A stretch of DNA of 64,000 bases, taken from Methylobacterium brachiatum. Its GTDB lineage: Bacteria; Pseudomonadota; Alphaproteobacteria; Rhizobiales; Beijerinckiaceae. How positions within the stretch are numbered: the stretch's first letter is position 1; each line of letters opens with the position of its first letter. Below the pieces are notes generated by a model. The model was not told the origin of the DNA and did no database searches. It worked only from the letters and a program-made list of their open reading frames with translations. Position numbers and translations under genes: made by a program. The stretch covers positions 62,001 to 126,000 of the forward strand of contig NZ_JAJALK010000001.1 of the NCBI RefSeq assembly GCF_020523825.1, given 5' to 3'. Positions 16,755 to 25,366 of the stretch are shown here, piece by piece.

Positions 16755-17153
16755 CGGATTCCACGGGCTGTCGCCGCTCCGGGCGGCACGCTCACGTTTA
16801 GAGGATCGGGATGGGGCCGGTCCACCATGCGGGCGGCACCCGGCTTCGAGCGGACCGCCGTCGCGGACCTCCGGCCGTCGCATGAAACGGCCCGGTCCAG
16901 GCGGTGATCGCCGATCTTCGGGCTGAGAGCCGACGGCAGGCCGCGAGCCTGCGGGGGCGCAAAGTCGTGACACGGCGTGTCACGCGGTCAGGCCTCGACG
17001 TGATGCATAGGTCTCTGATCTTGTTGCAGGCGATTCGCGTTGAACGACGATGTCGAACTGCGCGCATCAATTTGAATAGCCAATTAATACCGATAATATT
17101 CAGTCTTACCCATCAAAAATAAAGCAAACCGCAATAAATTAGAGCGATAAAAA
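16755..17153. promoter_or_regulatory. Divergent control region with AT-rich promoter stretch
   Basis: 399 bases without a supported gene between the GlcG-like gene and the AEC carrier. The right part (about 17040-17150) is the most AT-rich stretch of the left half, with several TTGAAT, TAATAC and GATAATATT elements that look like promoter hexamers, and the AEC ATG at 17154 follows a weak ribosome site. An exact palindrome lies at 16966-16984 (separate entry). No coding frame of credible composition is present on either strand. Confidence 0.6.
16966..16984. promoter_or_regulatory. Candidate operator palindrome in divergent region
   Basis: CGTGACAC (16966-16973), three bases GGC, then GTGTCACG (16977-16984) form a perfect eight-bp inverted repeat. 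It lies midway between two divergent genes, 210 bases from one start and 170 from the other, as expected for a dimeric repressor or activator. No regulator gene is adjacent in the window. Confidence 0.5.
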
Positions 17154-18095
17154 ATGTACGCAGCTGCACATTTGGCCGGTGATCTTATCTCGCGAATGCT
17201 CCCGGCCTACGGGGCCATCGCCGCCGGGTTCTGTGTCGGCCGCCTGTCGGGTCGTGACTGGATCCGGCATCTCTCCAGCCTGCTGATGTACGTCCTGATC
17301 CCGCTGGTCGTGTTCAAGAACGCCCTGGCGCTGAACGTCGGCGCGGCGATCGGCAACGTCGCCCTGTCGATGGCCTTCAGCACGGTCATGGTGCTATGCG
17401 CCGCGCTGATCGTGCCGCGCTGCAAGACCGACGTTCCCCGCCGCCTGGCGTTCTGCGCCTTCAGCTACACCAATATCGGCTGGTTCGGGATCCCGACCGG
17501 GCTGGCCCTGTTCGGCCCCGACAGCCTGCCGATCCTGGTGATGGCCTATGTCGGCGGGCTGATCTTCGGCAACACGGTGGGCTTCTACTTCGTGGCGCGC
17601 GACCGGTTCTCGGTCCCGACGAGCCTCTGGAAGGTCGCGACGACTCCGGCCCTGTATGCGTTCGGTGCCGGGCTTGCCGGTCAGGCGCTCGGATTGCGCG
17701 ACCTGCTGCCGCCGGGCGCCGATGCACCGTTCCGTGTGGTGACCCTGCTGATGTCGGGTTGCGGCATGATGGTGGTCGGGCTGGGGGCCAGTCAGGTCCG
17801 CTTCACCGCCGCCGCGATCCGCGGAACGCTGCAGCTGGTGATCTGGCGCCACATCGCATCGGTCTTCGCGATCATCGCCGTCATCGGCCTATTCGCCGCT
17901 CTGGGGGCCCCCATCGCGCCGGACAACCTCAACACCGTGCGCCTCCTCGGCCTCCTGCCGGTCGCGGGCAATGTTGTGGTCTTCGCGGCCCAATTGCGCA
18001 GCGACGTGGCGGCGGCATCCCTGATCGTCGCGCTCTCGACGGCGATCTCGACGATCACCGTCTTGTGCTGGGGCATCCTTCTCCACCTCGTGTAG
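17154..18095 (+). CDS. AEC family transporter (auxin efflux carrier type)
   Basis: A 313-residue inner-membrane carrier of the AEC family with about ten predicted spans in two inverted halves. The N-terminal half contains LPAYGAIAAGFCVGRL and LLMYVLIPLVVFKN, the C-terminal half LLMSGCGMMVVGLGASQVRF and LGLLPVAGNVVVFAAQL. The short Asn/Pro-rich crossover motifs of this fold (FSYTNIGWFGIP and LPVAGNVVVF) are visible. Members export auxin-like acids or move malonate and related anions. The ATG at 17154 follows an AT-rich promoter. Substrate is unknown. Confidence 0.88.
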   Translation: MYAAAHLAGDLISRMLPAYGAIAAGFCVGRLSGRDWIRHLSSLLMYVLIPLVVFKNALALNVGAAIGNVALSMAFSTVMVLCAALIVPRCKTDVPRRLAFCAFSYTNIGWFGIPTGLALFGPDSLPILVMAYVGGLIFGNTVGFYFVARDRFSVPTSLWKVATTPALYAFGAGLAGQALGLRDLLPPGADAPFRVVTLLMSGCGMMVVGLGASQVRFTAAAIRGTLQLVIWRHIASVFAIIAVIGLFAALGAPIAPDNLNTVRLLGLLPVAGNVVVFAAQLRSDVAAASLIVALSTAISTITVLCWGILLHLV

Positions 18096-18191
18096 GGAAT
18101 CTCGGGTCCCGGTCCCGCCCGCGTCCCCGATGAGACCGCCAAGCCGCCGCAGCGCCGTGTTTCCCGCTTGTCTCCGGCCCCGGCGGGCGGC

Positions 18192-19205
18192 ATGTCTCGA
18201 CGCCGCCGCAAGGCGTTCACGGGAGATGGCGGACCTTTGTCGGAGACAGGCGCGCGCGGTATCGCGGTCGGGCGGGACGGATGGCTCTTCTGGGTCGGCC
18301 GGACCAACGAGCTGGTCGATCTGTATGCGGATTCCCCGGCCTCTCGCCGCCTGCTGCGCCGCTGGGTAAGGCTCGTCGAAACCCGCGTCCGGCGGACGCG
18401 CGCGCTCGGCGCGACCTACGTCCACGCCATCGTGCCGGAGAAGATCGCGATCCATGCGGACACGCTGGACCGGCCGTTCCCGAACCTGGCCGACCCGCCC
18501 GGCCTGCGGCTCGGCCGGCTCCTATCATCCGGAACGGAAGCCCGGCTGGTCGATCTCTACGAGCCCCTGCAGGCGGCACGCGCCGAGGGGCCGGTCTACC
18601 TGCAGACCGACACGCACTGGAACCATCGGGGCTACATCGCCGCCTATCAAGCGCTCTGTGCCGCGCTCGGCGTCACCCCGGCCGGGCATGTTCTCGAGGC
18701 GACCGGCGAGACCGCGCGCTTCGTGTTCGACCTCGGCGGCAAGCTCAAGCCGCCGGTGGACGAAGCCTATTTCGCCCACGCCTTTCAACGCCGCGCGCAG
18801 CGCAGCGAGGCCAACGCGCTGGTCCAGCTGCGCGAGACCGGCCGCGTCGCCGGCCGAGGCGGCTTCTTCGTCGGGTCGCGCGCCGTGATGCGCAACCCCG
18901 AGGCTGCGGATCCAAGGCGCGTGGTCCTGTTCGGCGATTCCTACGTGTTCGACCAGGGGCCGCGCCTCACCGCGATGCTGGCCGAGAGTTTCCGGGAGGT
19001 GCACGCGATCTGGTCCGCGGAGATCGACTGGGCCTACGTCGCCACCGTGAAGCCCGACCTCGTCGTCTACGAGATCGCCGAGCGTTTCCTCCGGCGCGTG
19101 CCGACCGACCGGTTCTCCGTCGACGCCTTCGCCGAGCGTCGGGTGCGGCGGGAACTGAACCCCACCCTCATCGACCGGCTGCGCGCCCGCCTGCGGCTGC
19201 GCTGA
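18192..19205 (+). CDS. AlgX/AlgJ-like SGNH hydrolase-family protein (putative acetyltransferase)
   Basis: About 337 residues related to the AlgX/AlgJ SGNH domain found in alginate and other exopolysaccharide O-acetyltransferases. The catalytic-type motifs are present: QTDTHWNHRGY (Asp and His, about residues 137-147) and later VLFGDSYVFDQ (Ser in GDSY, about 247). No signal peptide is visible, which is unusual for AlgX, so export or a cytoplasmic role is uncertain. The ATG at 18192 is chosen; an in-frame TTG at 18168 could add eight residues. Neighbours are unrelated (AEC carrier and a RibD-C reductase), so the polysaccharide partner is not here. Related genes for surface sugars lie at 21.1 and 57-60 kb. 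Confidence 0.75.
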   Translation: MSRRRRKAFTGDGGPLSETGARGIAVGRDGWLFWVGRTNELVDLYADSPASRRLLRRWVRLVETRVRRTRALGATYVHAIVPEKIAIHADTLDRPFPNLADPPGLRLGRLLSSGTEARLVDLYEPLQAARAEGPVYLQTDTHWNHRGYIAAYQALCAALGVTPAGHVLEATGETARFVFDLGGKLKPPVDEAYFAHAFQRRAQRSEANALVQLRETGRVAGRGGFFVGSRAVMRNPEAADPRRVVLFGDSYVFDQGPRLTAMLAESFREVHAIWSAEIDWAYVATVKPDLVVYEIAERFLRRVPTDRFSVDAFAERRVRRELNPTLIDRLRARLRLR

Positions 19206-19286
19206 CATTCCGGATCCACGCTCGCGCGTTGCCGGACGGCGTCTCGCGCCTATCGTTTCGGCCGGACCCACCATCCGGAACGCATC

Positions 19287-20012
19287 ATGGCCGACGCACA
19301 GCGCCCCTACGTCATCTGCCACATGACCACCTCGGTGGACGGCCGGATCAAGGTCCGCCGCTGGAAGACCCTCGACGCCGACAGCCACTACGAACGCGTC
19401 CACGGCGAACTGAACGGCGACGCCTGGATGTGCGGACGGGTCACCATGCAGGGCTATGCCGACAGCGCCGCTCCGCTGCCGGAGCCGGTTCGCGACGACG
19501 CGAGCCCGGTTCCGCGGAATGACCACGTCGCGAAGAGCGATGCGTCAGGCTATGCCGTGGCCCTCGACGCGCAGGGGCGCCTGGATTGGGGCGCGCGAAA
19601 CGACATCGAGGGCGATCACGTCGTGGTCGTGCTCACGGAATCGGTGCCGGACGCGCATCTGCGGGCGCTCCGAGCCGGCGGCCAATCGTACCTGTTCGCG
19701 GGCGAGAAGACGGTCGATTTCGCGCTGGCGCTGGCCAAGCTGCGCGCGCTGTTCGGGATCGAGCGGCTTCTGGTCGAGGGCGGCGGCCGCATCAACGGCT
19801 CGATGCTGAGGGCCGGCGTCATCGACGAACTGAGCCTGCTGCTCGCGCCTGCCGTCGACGGCGTCTCCGGCACGCCGGCCCTGTTCGACTTCCCCGGGGA
19901 GGAGGCCGATTCCATGGGTGGCCGGTGCAAGCTCGCTCTGACATCCTGCGAGCCCTTGCTGGGGGGCGTCGTGTGGCTACGCTACCGGATCACGCCTGTG
20001 GCCGATGCGTGA
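19287..20012 (+). CDS. RibD C-terminal domain / dihydrofolate reductase-like reductase
   Basis: A 241-residue protein with the RibD-C reductase fold: N-terminal RPYVICHMTTSVDGRIK, then DAWMCGRVTMQGY, and a C-terminal FGIERLLVEGGGRINGSMLRAGVIDELSLLLAP block. The GGGRIN motif is the NADPH-binding signature of RibD-C/DfrA-like reductases, which reduce pyrimidine or related heterocycles. It is not associated with other riboflavin genes here, so it is more likely a stand-alone oxidoreductase than RibD. Its last 23 bases overlap the end of the convergent alpha/beta-hydrolase gene. Confidence 0.87.
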   Translation: MADAQRPYVICHMTTSVDGRIKVRRWKTLDADSHYERVHGELNGDAWMCGRVTMQGYADSAAPLPEPVRDDASPVPRNDHVAKSDASGYAVALDAQGRLDWGARNDIEGDHVVVVLTESVPDAHLRALRAGGQSYLFAGEKTVDFALALAKLRALFGIERLLVEGGGRINGSMLRAGVIDELSLLLAPAVDGVSGTPALFDFPGEEADSMGGRCKLALTSCEPLLGGVVWLRYRITPVADA

Positions 20013-21024
20013 CCGGGCTCAAGCTCTCCAGGAACGCGTCGTAATCCGCGGTGACGTCGTCCAGCCGCTCGAAATGCGGAAACGCGCCCGTCGGCAGGCT
20101 GAAGACGCGCCAGTTCGGCCGGCCGGCGACCCGGGGCGCCAACCGGTAATCGACGAAGTCGCCGCGGCGTCCGTGCACCATCCAGACCGGCAGGCGCAGC
20201 TCTTCGTAGAGCCGCGTCGAATCCGTCGGAAACAGGTGGCCGGCGATGAAGCAATAGGGGGCATGCTCGGCGCCGGGCTGGTGCGCCGAGGCATGGTCGT
20301 AGGCGAACAGGCCTTCGTCGATGTCCTTCGAGCCGAACGTCTTCTGCAGGAAGAAGCGCATGCTGGGCCGCGAGGCCAGGGCGTCGAACAGGGGCCGGCC
20401 GAAGGGCGGCCGGTCGAGCAGATTGCGGAGGGCGTCGCGGCCGCGGTGACCGTCCGGCGGCCCCTCGCCGGACAGCCGCGCGTCGAAACCCGTCGGGCTG
20501 ATCAGGCCGAGGCTGCGGTAATCGTCCGGCCGCTCCACGGCGGCACGAGCCAGGTAGGAGCACGACAGCGACAGCGCCATGGCGTCGATCGCGCCGCCCC
20601 GATGCCGGCCGCGGATCTCGGCGACAGCCGCATGGATCGCCTCGACCATCAGGCGCGGCGTGTAGCGCCGGCGCGAGCGTTCGGAGAAGCCGAAGCCCGG
20701 CAGGTCCAGGGCATAGGCCGGACGCGAGTCGCGGTAATGCTTGTAGAGCGGGCGGACCTCATAGGCGTTCGCAGCCGCGTTGATCGAGTGGATCAGGAGC
20801 AGCGGCACGCCCTCCTGCTCGCGCGAACCGTAGAGCGCGATTGCGCCGGCACGCTCGGTCGCGAGCGTCTCGAGCCGGCCGGGCAGGGCGGGGGGCAGGT
20901 CCATGCGGCGGTTCATGGCGAACCGGCTCCACCCGACCAGGCCGGCGGCCGAGCCGAGGAAGGTCAGGAAAGCCGCGATCCCGTAGGAACCGGCGCGACC
21001 CTTCTCGCGGGGTTGACGGCTCAT
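19990..21024 (-). CDS. Alpha/beta-hydrolase with N-terminal membrane anchor
   Basis: A 344-residue alpha/beta-hydrolase. The ATG at 21024 is followed by a hydrophobic anchor (GIAAFLTFLGSAAGLVGW), then PLLLIHSINAA (oxyanion-hole strand) and a GFGFSERS stretch. The usual nucleophile elbow Gly-x-Ser-x-Gly is replaced by ALSLSCSY: a serine is there, but the two glycines are not. The likely acid and His are in WMVHGRRGDFVDYR and the late AFPHFERLDDV. The longer in-frame start at 21279 lacks family similarity. It is convergent with, and overlaps by 23 bases, the RibD-C gene, and lies just after the WcbI-like gene on the same strand. Confidence 0.82.
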   Translation of the reverse strand: MSRQPREKGRAGSYGIAAFLTFLGSAAGLVGWSRFAMNRRMDLPPALPGRLETLATERAGAIALYGSREQEGVPLLLIHSINAAANAYEVRPLYKHYRDSRPAYALDLPGFGFSERSRRRYTPRLMVEAIHAAVAEIRGRHRGGAIDAMALSLSCSYLARAAVERPDDYRSLGLISPTGFDARLSGEGPPDGHRGRDALRNLLDRPPFGRPLFDALASRPSMRFFLQKTFGSKDIDEGLFAYDHASAHQPGAEHAPYCFIAGHLFPTDSTRLYEELRLPVWMVHGRRGDFVDYRLAPRVAGRPNWRVFSLPTGAFPHFERLDDVTADYDAFLESLSPVTHRPQA

Positions 21025-21097
21025 CGGGCTCCAAACCTCGGTAGATCCCGGCCCGGACAGCGCGAGGCGCCCGAGGAGGGGAGAATGTGCCGTCGTA

Positions 21098-22162
21098 TCA
21101 GGATGTATGGCCGGCCAGGCTGCCCGAAGCCAGGGCGGGTACCCGTTCGGCCGGGCGGATCGGGCTAATCTCTCGACCCGCCGCCTCGCGGAAGAACTCC
21201 ACCGTGGCCGGATCGTTGCGCCAGCCCTGGACCCGCTGCGAAACCAGGGCCTCGCGCGGGCGCCGGTCGTAATTCGCATAGGCCGCGGCCACGAATTCCG
21301 CCCGGGTCATGGTGCGTGCGGGGCCCGAGCGGCGCGTCTCGGCCTTGAAGAACAGGGCGCTTCCGGGAACGCCGTAATGCGCGGCGATCTCGGGATAGAC
21401 CGGCCAGCTGCCCTGGCCGCCGAGATCGTCCGGCACGAACGCGTCGAGGTCGCATTCGGGATAGGGCACGCCGGACTTCGTCAGGAGCCCGCGGGCGAGA
21501 TCGGCCACCACATACAGCTTCGTGTGGTTGATCGAGTGCATGAAGCAGCCCCGCCGCGCCCAGCGCGTCAGGTGCGTGTCGAGATCGTACTGCGCCTGGG
21601 CGCCGAGCCCGCGCAGGTAGGACACCGACTCGTTCCAGAGGTCGAAATAGCCCAGGCGCTCGAAGACCGGCTCCGCGAACAGCCGCAGAGCCTGCGCCTG
21701 CGAGAAGCCCGCCAGATAGGCGTAGAGCGTGATCGCCGAGTGGGAATGCCCCATCGGCCCCGAGATGAGGCCGTTGAGCGAGACGGCATCCTGCACGCCG
21801 ACATGGATCAGGTCGGGATGGTAGGCGCCGAACACGATGGTCGGGATCAGCCGGACCTTCGGGTGGGTCCGGAACCGGTCGATCGTGCCGCCGTCCTTGA
21901 ACCGCGGCAGGTAGATGCTGGAATAGACGTGATCGTAGCCGTCGGCATGCGCCATCAGGTCGACGAGCTTCGGGAAGCGGCGGTTCGCCGTGAAGGCCGA
22001 GACGAAATCCACCTGCGCGTCCGGCAGAAGGTATCGCAGCACCTTCGCCATGGAGCCCGCCTGACAGACTCCGACCACCAGGATGCGGGGCGAGCCCGTC
22101 CGCTTCTTCCCGATCTGCGCGAGCCGGTGCCGCACGCGCCAAAGGCTATCGACCGTCAACAT
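21098..22162 (-). CDS. WcbI-like polysaccharide biosynthesis protein (putative acetyltransferase)
   Basis: About 354 residues with the WcbI-type pattern: RILVVGVCQAGSMAKVLRYLLP near residues 27-48, a central THPKVRLIPTIVFGAYHPD, then MGHSHSAI and CFMHSINHTKLYVVADLAR. WcbI proteins act in capsular polysaccharide pathways, and members are proposed SGNH-type acetyltransferases. The ATG at 22162 is preferred over an in-frame start at 22204. It lies upstream of the alpha/beta-hydrolase in the same orientation with a 73-base gap, suggesting a small envelope-modification operon. Divergent from the MFS gene. Family call is moderate. Confidence 0.72.
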   Translation of the reverse strand: MLTVDSLWRVRHRLAQIGKKRTGSPRILVVGVCQAGSMAKVLRYLLPDAQVDFVSAFTANRRFPKLVDLMAHADGYDHVYSSIYLPRFKDGGTIDRFRTHPKVRLIPTIVFGAYHPDLIHVGVQDAVSLNGLISGPMGHSHSAITLYAYLAGFSQAQALRLFAEPVFERLGYFDLWNESVSYLRGLGAQAQYDLDTHLTRWARRGCFMHSINHTKLYVVADLARGLLTKSGVPYPECDLDAFVPDDLGGQGSWPVYPEIAAHYGVPGSALFFKAETRRSGPARTMTRAEFVAAAYANYDRRPREALVSQRVQGWRNDPATVEFFREAAGREISPIRPAERVPALASGSLAGHTS

Positions 22163-22357
22163 GCGGCTTCTCTCGCATGTCCGCGGTCCGCGGGCAAACC
22201 GCACCGGCAGCGATCAGGCCGCTATTGGCGCGTATCGCCCGCCGCCAACCCAGTGCGATGACCGACTATGACAGTCGAGCGAAGTTGTCGTGTTCCGGGA
22301 CTGGTGGCTGGGCCGCCGCTCCTCCATGCCGGAATCGATCGAGCCCGGAGGATTACG

Positions 22358-23689
22358 ATGGCCCCCACGAACGTGCCGGATGCGGTGCCGGAGATCGAAC
22401 GGGCGACGTTGCGCAGGGTCACCTGGCGGATCCTGCCGTTCCTGATGCTCGCTTACTTCATCGCGTTCGTGGACCGAGTGAATGCCGGCTTCGCCGCGTT
22501 GCAGATGAACCACGATATCGGCCTGTCGGCAGCGCAGTTCGGGCTGGGCGGCGGCCTGTTCTACGTGTCCTACGTGCTGTGCGAGGTGCCCAGCAACCTC
22601 GCCATGGAGCGGTTCGGCGCCCGGATCTGGATCGCCCGGATCATGATCACCTGGGGCCTCGTCTCGGCCGCCATGGCCTTCGTGGTCGGGCCCGTCTCGT
22701 TCTACGCGGTGCGCCTGCTGCTCGGCGCCGCCGAGGCGGGCTTCTTTCCCGGCGTGATCCTCTATCTGACCTACTGGTTCCCCCGCGCCTATCGGGGGCG
22801 GATCGTGGCCGTGTTCATGGTGGCGATCCCGATCTCGAGCTTCCTCGGCTCGCCGATCTCGGCCGCGATCCTCAACACCGACGGGATGCTCGGCTTCCGC
22901 GGCTGGCAGTGGCTGTTCATCCTCGAAGCGCTCCCGGCCGTGCTGCTCGGTGTCATCGCGTTCGCGATCCTGCCCGACGGGCCTGCTCAGGCGCGCTGGC
23001 TTGCTCCGCAGCAGCGCGCCTGGCTTCAGGATCGGCTGTCCGCCGAGCGCGCCTCGGTGGTCGACAGCCAGGCGGCGCCGGCCCGGCACCTCTCGGTCTG
23101 GCAGGTGATGCGCAACCGCTACGTGCTGGCCGCCTCACTCATCTATGCGGGCGCCTCGGGCGCCAGCCAGTGCCTGTCGCTCTGGCAGCCGCAGATCATC
23201 AAATCCTTCGGGCTGACGAACCTGGAGACCGGGTTGCTGAACTCGGTCCCGTTCGGGATCGCCTCGGTGCTGATGATCCTCTGGGGGCGCTCCTCGGACC
23301 GGAAGCGCGAGCGGGTCTGGCACACGGCGCTGCCCCTCGGCCTGCTGGCGCTGAGCCTTGCGGCCTCGATCGCCACCGCGCATCTGCTGCCGACGATCCT
23401 GATCCTGTGCCTCGCCGTCACCGCGACCTACACCGTGAAGGGCCCGTTCTGGGCGCTCTCGACCGAATGGCTCTCGGCCGGCGCGGCGGCCGCCGGGATC
23501 GCGCAGATCAACGCCATCGGCAACATCGGCGGATTCGTCGGCACCTACCTGCTCGGTGTCATCAAGGACGCGACCGGTAGCTACCCGCTGGGCCTGCTGC
23601 CGCTCGTGATCCTCTCGGGGTTGGGCTGCCTTCTGGTTATCGGCCTCGGACGGGGCCGCGCCCAGGCCGCAGCGCCGGCGCGCGCGTGA
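22358..23689 (+). CDS. MFS transporter (anion:cation symporter, phthalate/tartrate-like)
   Basis: A 443-residue MFS carrier with 12 predicted spans. The first loop contains FVDRVNAGFAALQMNHD, typical of the ACS subfamily that moves organic anions such as tartrate, phthalate or glucarate. The signature between helices 2 and 3 (ERFGARIWIARIMITWG) and GAAEAGFFPGVILYLTYWFP are visible. The ATG at 22358 follows CCCGGAGGATTACG, a good ribosome site; an in-frame start at 22268 is weaker. The gene stands alone and is divergent from the WcbI-like gene. Substrate unknown. Confidence 0.9.
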   Translation: MAPTNVPDAVPEIERATLRRVTWRILPFLMLAYFIAFVDRVNAGFAALQMNHDIGLSAAQFGLGGGLFYVSYVLCEVPSNLAMERFGARIWIARIMITWGLVSAAMAFVVGPVSFYAVRLLLGAAEAGFFPGVILYLTYWFPRAYRGRIVAVFMVAIPISSFLGSPISAAILNTDGMLGFRGWQWLFILEALPAVLLGVIAFAILPDGPAQARWLAPQQRAWLQDRLSAERASVVDSQAAPARHLSVWQVMRNRYVLAASLIYAGASGASQCLSLWQPQIIKSFGLTNLETGLLNSVPFGIASVLMILWGRSSDRKRERVWHTALPLGLLALSLAASIATAHLLPTILILCLAVTATYTVKGPFWALSTEWLSAGAAAAGIAQINAIGNIGGFVGTYLLGVIKDATGSYPLGLLPLVILSGLGCLLVIGLGRGRAQAAAPARA

Positions 23690-24454
23690 GGCCGTCGGCG
23701 ATTCGCTTGCGGACCCGACGCTGTGTCGGCGTCAACCCCCGAAAAAGCTCCCTCCGACCGCGATTCGCCGCTCCCGCGGGGCCGGCGACCCGCCGCAGTG
23801 TGAAATTCTTGTGGCATCGCGGCAGTTTACGACACAGTGGAGATGCCGCGCCAATTGCCCGATGTGATCAATATCGTCCGATCTGCCCAATGATGAAGCG
23901 CCGTCAGTGCTCCTTCGAACCAACGGGCAGAATATCGGCGTCGCATGTCAGTAAGTTTTCGTGTCAGTTGCTTGGCCGGCAAGCGTGTTGACAGATCAAG
24001 GCCATAATGGGTTTATTCCGAAGCCCGGAGTATGACACGCCGGGTCAAGCTCTTCCCGGCCATGATAGCCTTCGGAAGAGACCGCTCACGTTGCGTGGGC
24101 GCTAAATTTTCAAAACTGATAAAATCGGCTTTGTAAGTCTGCTGCATTGCAAATACCGATGCATGTTCGCCGCTTTGGCTCCATGTGTTTACGTGTGCGC
24201 AGTATTTCGGATGTCGAACTGGAGCGCTGCCAGCCGATGTGGCTGGCAGCGTGGCAAGCCTATCCAAAGCTCTGAATGAGTCGTGCTCGAAGTCCGGGAG
24301 GAAGATAACGCCACGCCGTCAGTCTGTGGATTCGGACTTTCGTAGCGATGATTGCCGGAAGCGGCATCGGACGAAGACCAGATGGACGGGTGGAATTCGT
24401 CGAGGTTCGAACTGATGTGGAATGGCGTGGAGCCAATCGAGCGGAGTGCGTAAG
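23690..24454. other. Gene-poor, relatively AT-rich intergenic stretch
   Basis: 765 bases between the MFS gene and the orphan gene at 24455 with no convincing protein gene. Composition shifts here from roughly two-thirds GC or more to clearly lower, particularly in about 23820-24180. A minus-strand frame of 84 codons (24013-24267) exists but has no recognisable family pattern and weak start context. An 11-bp hairpin lies at 24225-24251. I see no integrase, repeat pair or tRNA to define an island. Confidence 0.5.
24225..24251. other. Strong isolated hairpin
   Basis: An 11-bp perfect stem, CGCTGCCAGCC (24225-24235) with 24241-24251, closes a five-base loop. No T-run follows on either strand. 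It could be a terminator remnant, a regulatory RNA element or part of a mobile repeat. Confidence 0.4.
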
Positions 24455-25090
24455 ATGTTCGCTGTGAGTCCTGTAGCGCCGTCCCCTGTGGCTGTAGTTA
24501 CGGCGCAACAGGTTGATACGCCGGAGCGGGTCGCTGCGGTAATGGCCAGTGCGCTCCCCGCGCCCGCTGCGCTGGATCCCCGGTCGACCCACGCCCTCTC
24601 GACGCAGACGGCGGATGCCGTCCTGTCCCTCATCCAGACGAGTGCGCCCGCCCCGGAGATGATGGCGCCGTTCCCGCGCTGGGGGGAGCCCACGCAGGTC
24701 GGGAGCGGCCCAGCTCCCCTGCCGCCCGCGCTCGCCGGCAATTCAGGCGCGGTTGTCAGTGCGGACGAGGCGGTCGCTGCGAGTTCGCAGGGGCAGGGCG
24801 GTGGGGCGAATGCTGCGGGTCCGTCGGACCCGAACGCCGCAGCTCTCGAGACCAAGGCGATCCGCCGCGTCGAAGAGGCGGCGAAGTGGGATGCGTATCT
24901 CTACAGCATCGCCCATGCCGACAGCAGCCTGATGAGCGCGATCAGCTTCTATCTGATGTGCAACAACACGCATTATCAGGACTTCAAGTCCGCGCATCCG
25001 AGTGTGGACATTCACTGGATCAACGTCGACAACAAGAAGATCGTTTCGGTTTGGCCCAAGATAACGGATCAGTGGTTCGCGCCGCGGTAA
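24455..25090 (+). CDS. Hypothetical protein with Ala/Pro-rich N-terminus
   Basis: A protein of about 211 residues that I do not recognise. The first 130 residues are Ala/Pro/Gly-rich and low in complexity (PAPAALDPRSTHALSTQTADAV, GQGGGANAAG), while the last 75 look folded: AIRRVEEAAKWDAYLYSIAHADSSLMSAISFYLMC, then HYQDFKSAHPSVDIHWINVDNKKIVSVWPKITDQWF. I start at the ATG at 24455 (MFAVSPVAPS), with a possible earlier in-frame ATG at 24422. There is no signal peptide. The opposite-strand frame 24319-24855 is a shadow. It follows a low-GC gap, so lineage-specific acquisition is possible. Function unknown. Confidence 0.6.
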   Translation: MFAVSPVAPSPVAVVTAQQVDTPERVAAVMASALPAPAALDPRSTHALSTQTADAVLSLIQTSAPAPEMMAPFPRWGEPTQVGSGPAPLPPALAGNSGAVVSADEAVAASSQGQGGGANAAGPSDPNAAALETKAIRRVEEAAKWDAYLYSIAHADSSLMSAISFYLMCNNTHYQDFKSAHPSVDIHWINVDNKKIVSVWPKITDQWFAPR

Positions 25091-25111
25091 GACCCGCTGT
25101 CGGCGCGGGTC
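25091..25111 (+). terminator. Candidate stem after the orphan gene
   Basis: GACCCGC (25091-25097) and GCGGGTC (25105-25111) form a seven-bp stem directly after the stop codon of the orphan gene. No T-run follows. It may act with Rho or as a weak terminator before the convergent ABC-F gene. Confidence 0.4.
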
Positions 25112-25366
25112 GGGCCTGTCGCGAGCGGCGTCGGCGGATTGAGGCGATGGCTTTCGGAGCTTGATCCGTGAGCGTTGGCCGGCCGGGTTGCCCGGCGCCA
25201 ACCGCTATGGGCGCCCGCGGCCCGCTTCGCCGCGGTTGAGATTGCGGATCTTTGCCATGCGCGCGGGCGCCTGTTCCCGCCTGCATGGCGCGGCCTTGGC
25301 CCTGACCGTTTGAGATCAGTGCGGGAGCGGACGTGCCGGCGCGCGCCCGCGAAGCGCGCCTCCAGG

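Noticed and set aside
23988..24008. TTGACA followed by CATAAT as a promoter
   Set aside because: The gap is only nine bases, too short for a sigma-70 promoter.
24013..24267. Minus-strand 84-codon frame in the gene-poor gap
   Set aside because: Start context is weak and the N-terminal half looks random; the C-terminal 44 residues look somewhat protein-like but I cannot support a gene.
24319..24855. Minus-strand 178-codon frame opposite the orphan gene
   Set aside because: The plus-strand frame has a better folded-looking C-terminus and codon use.
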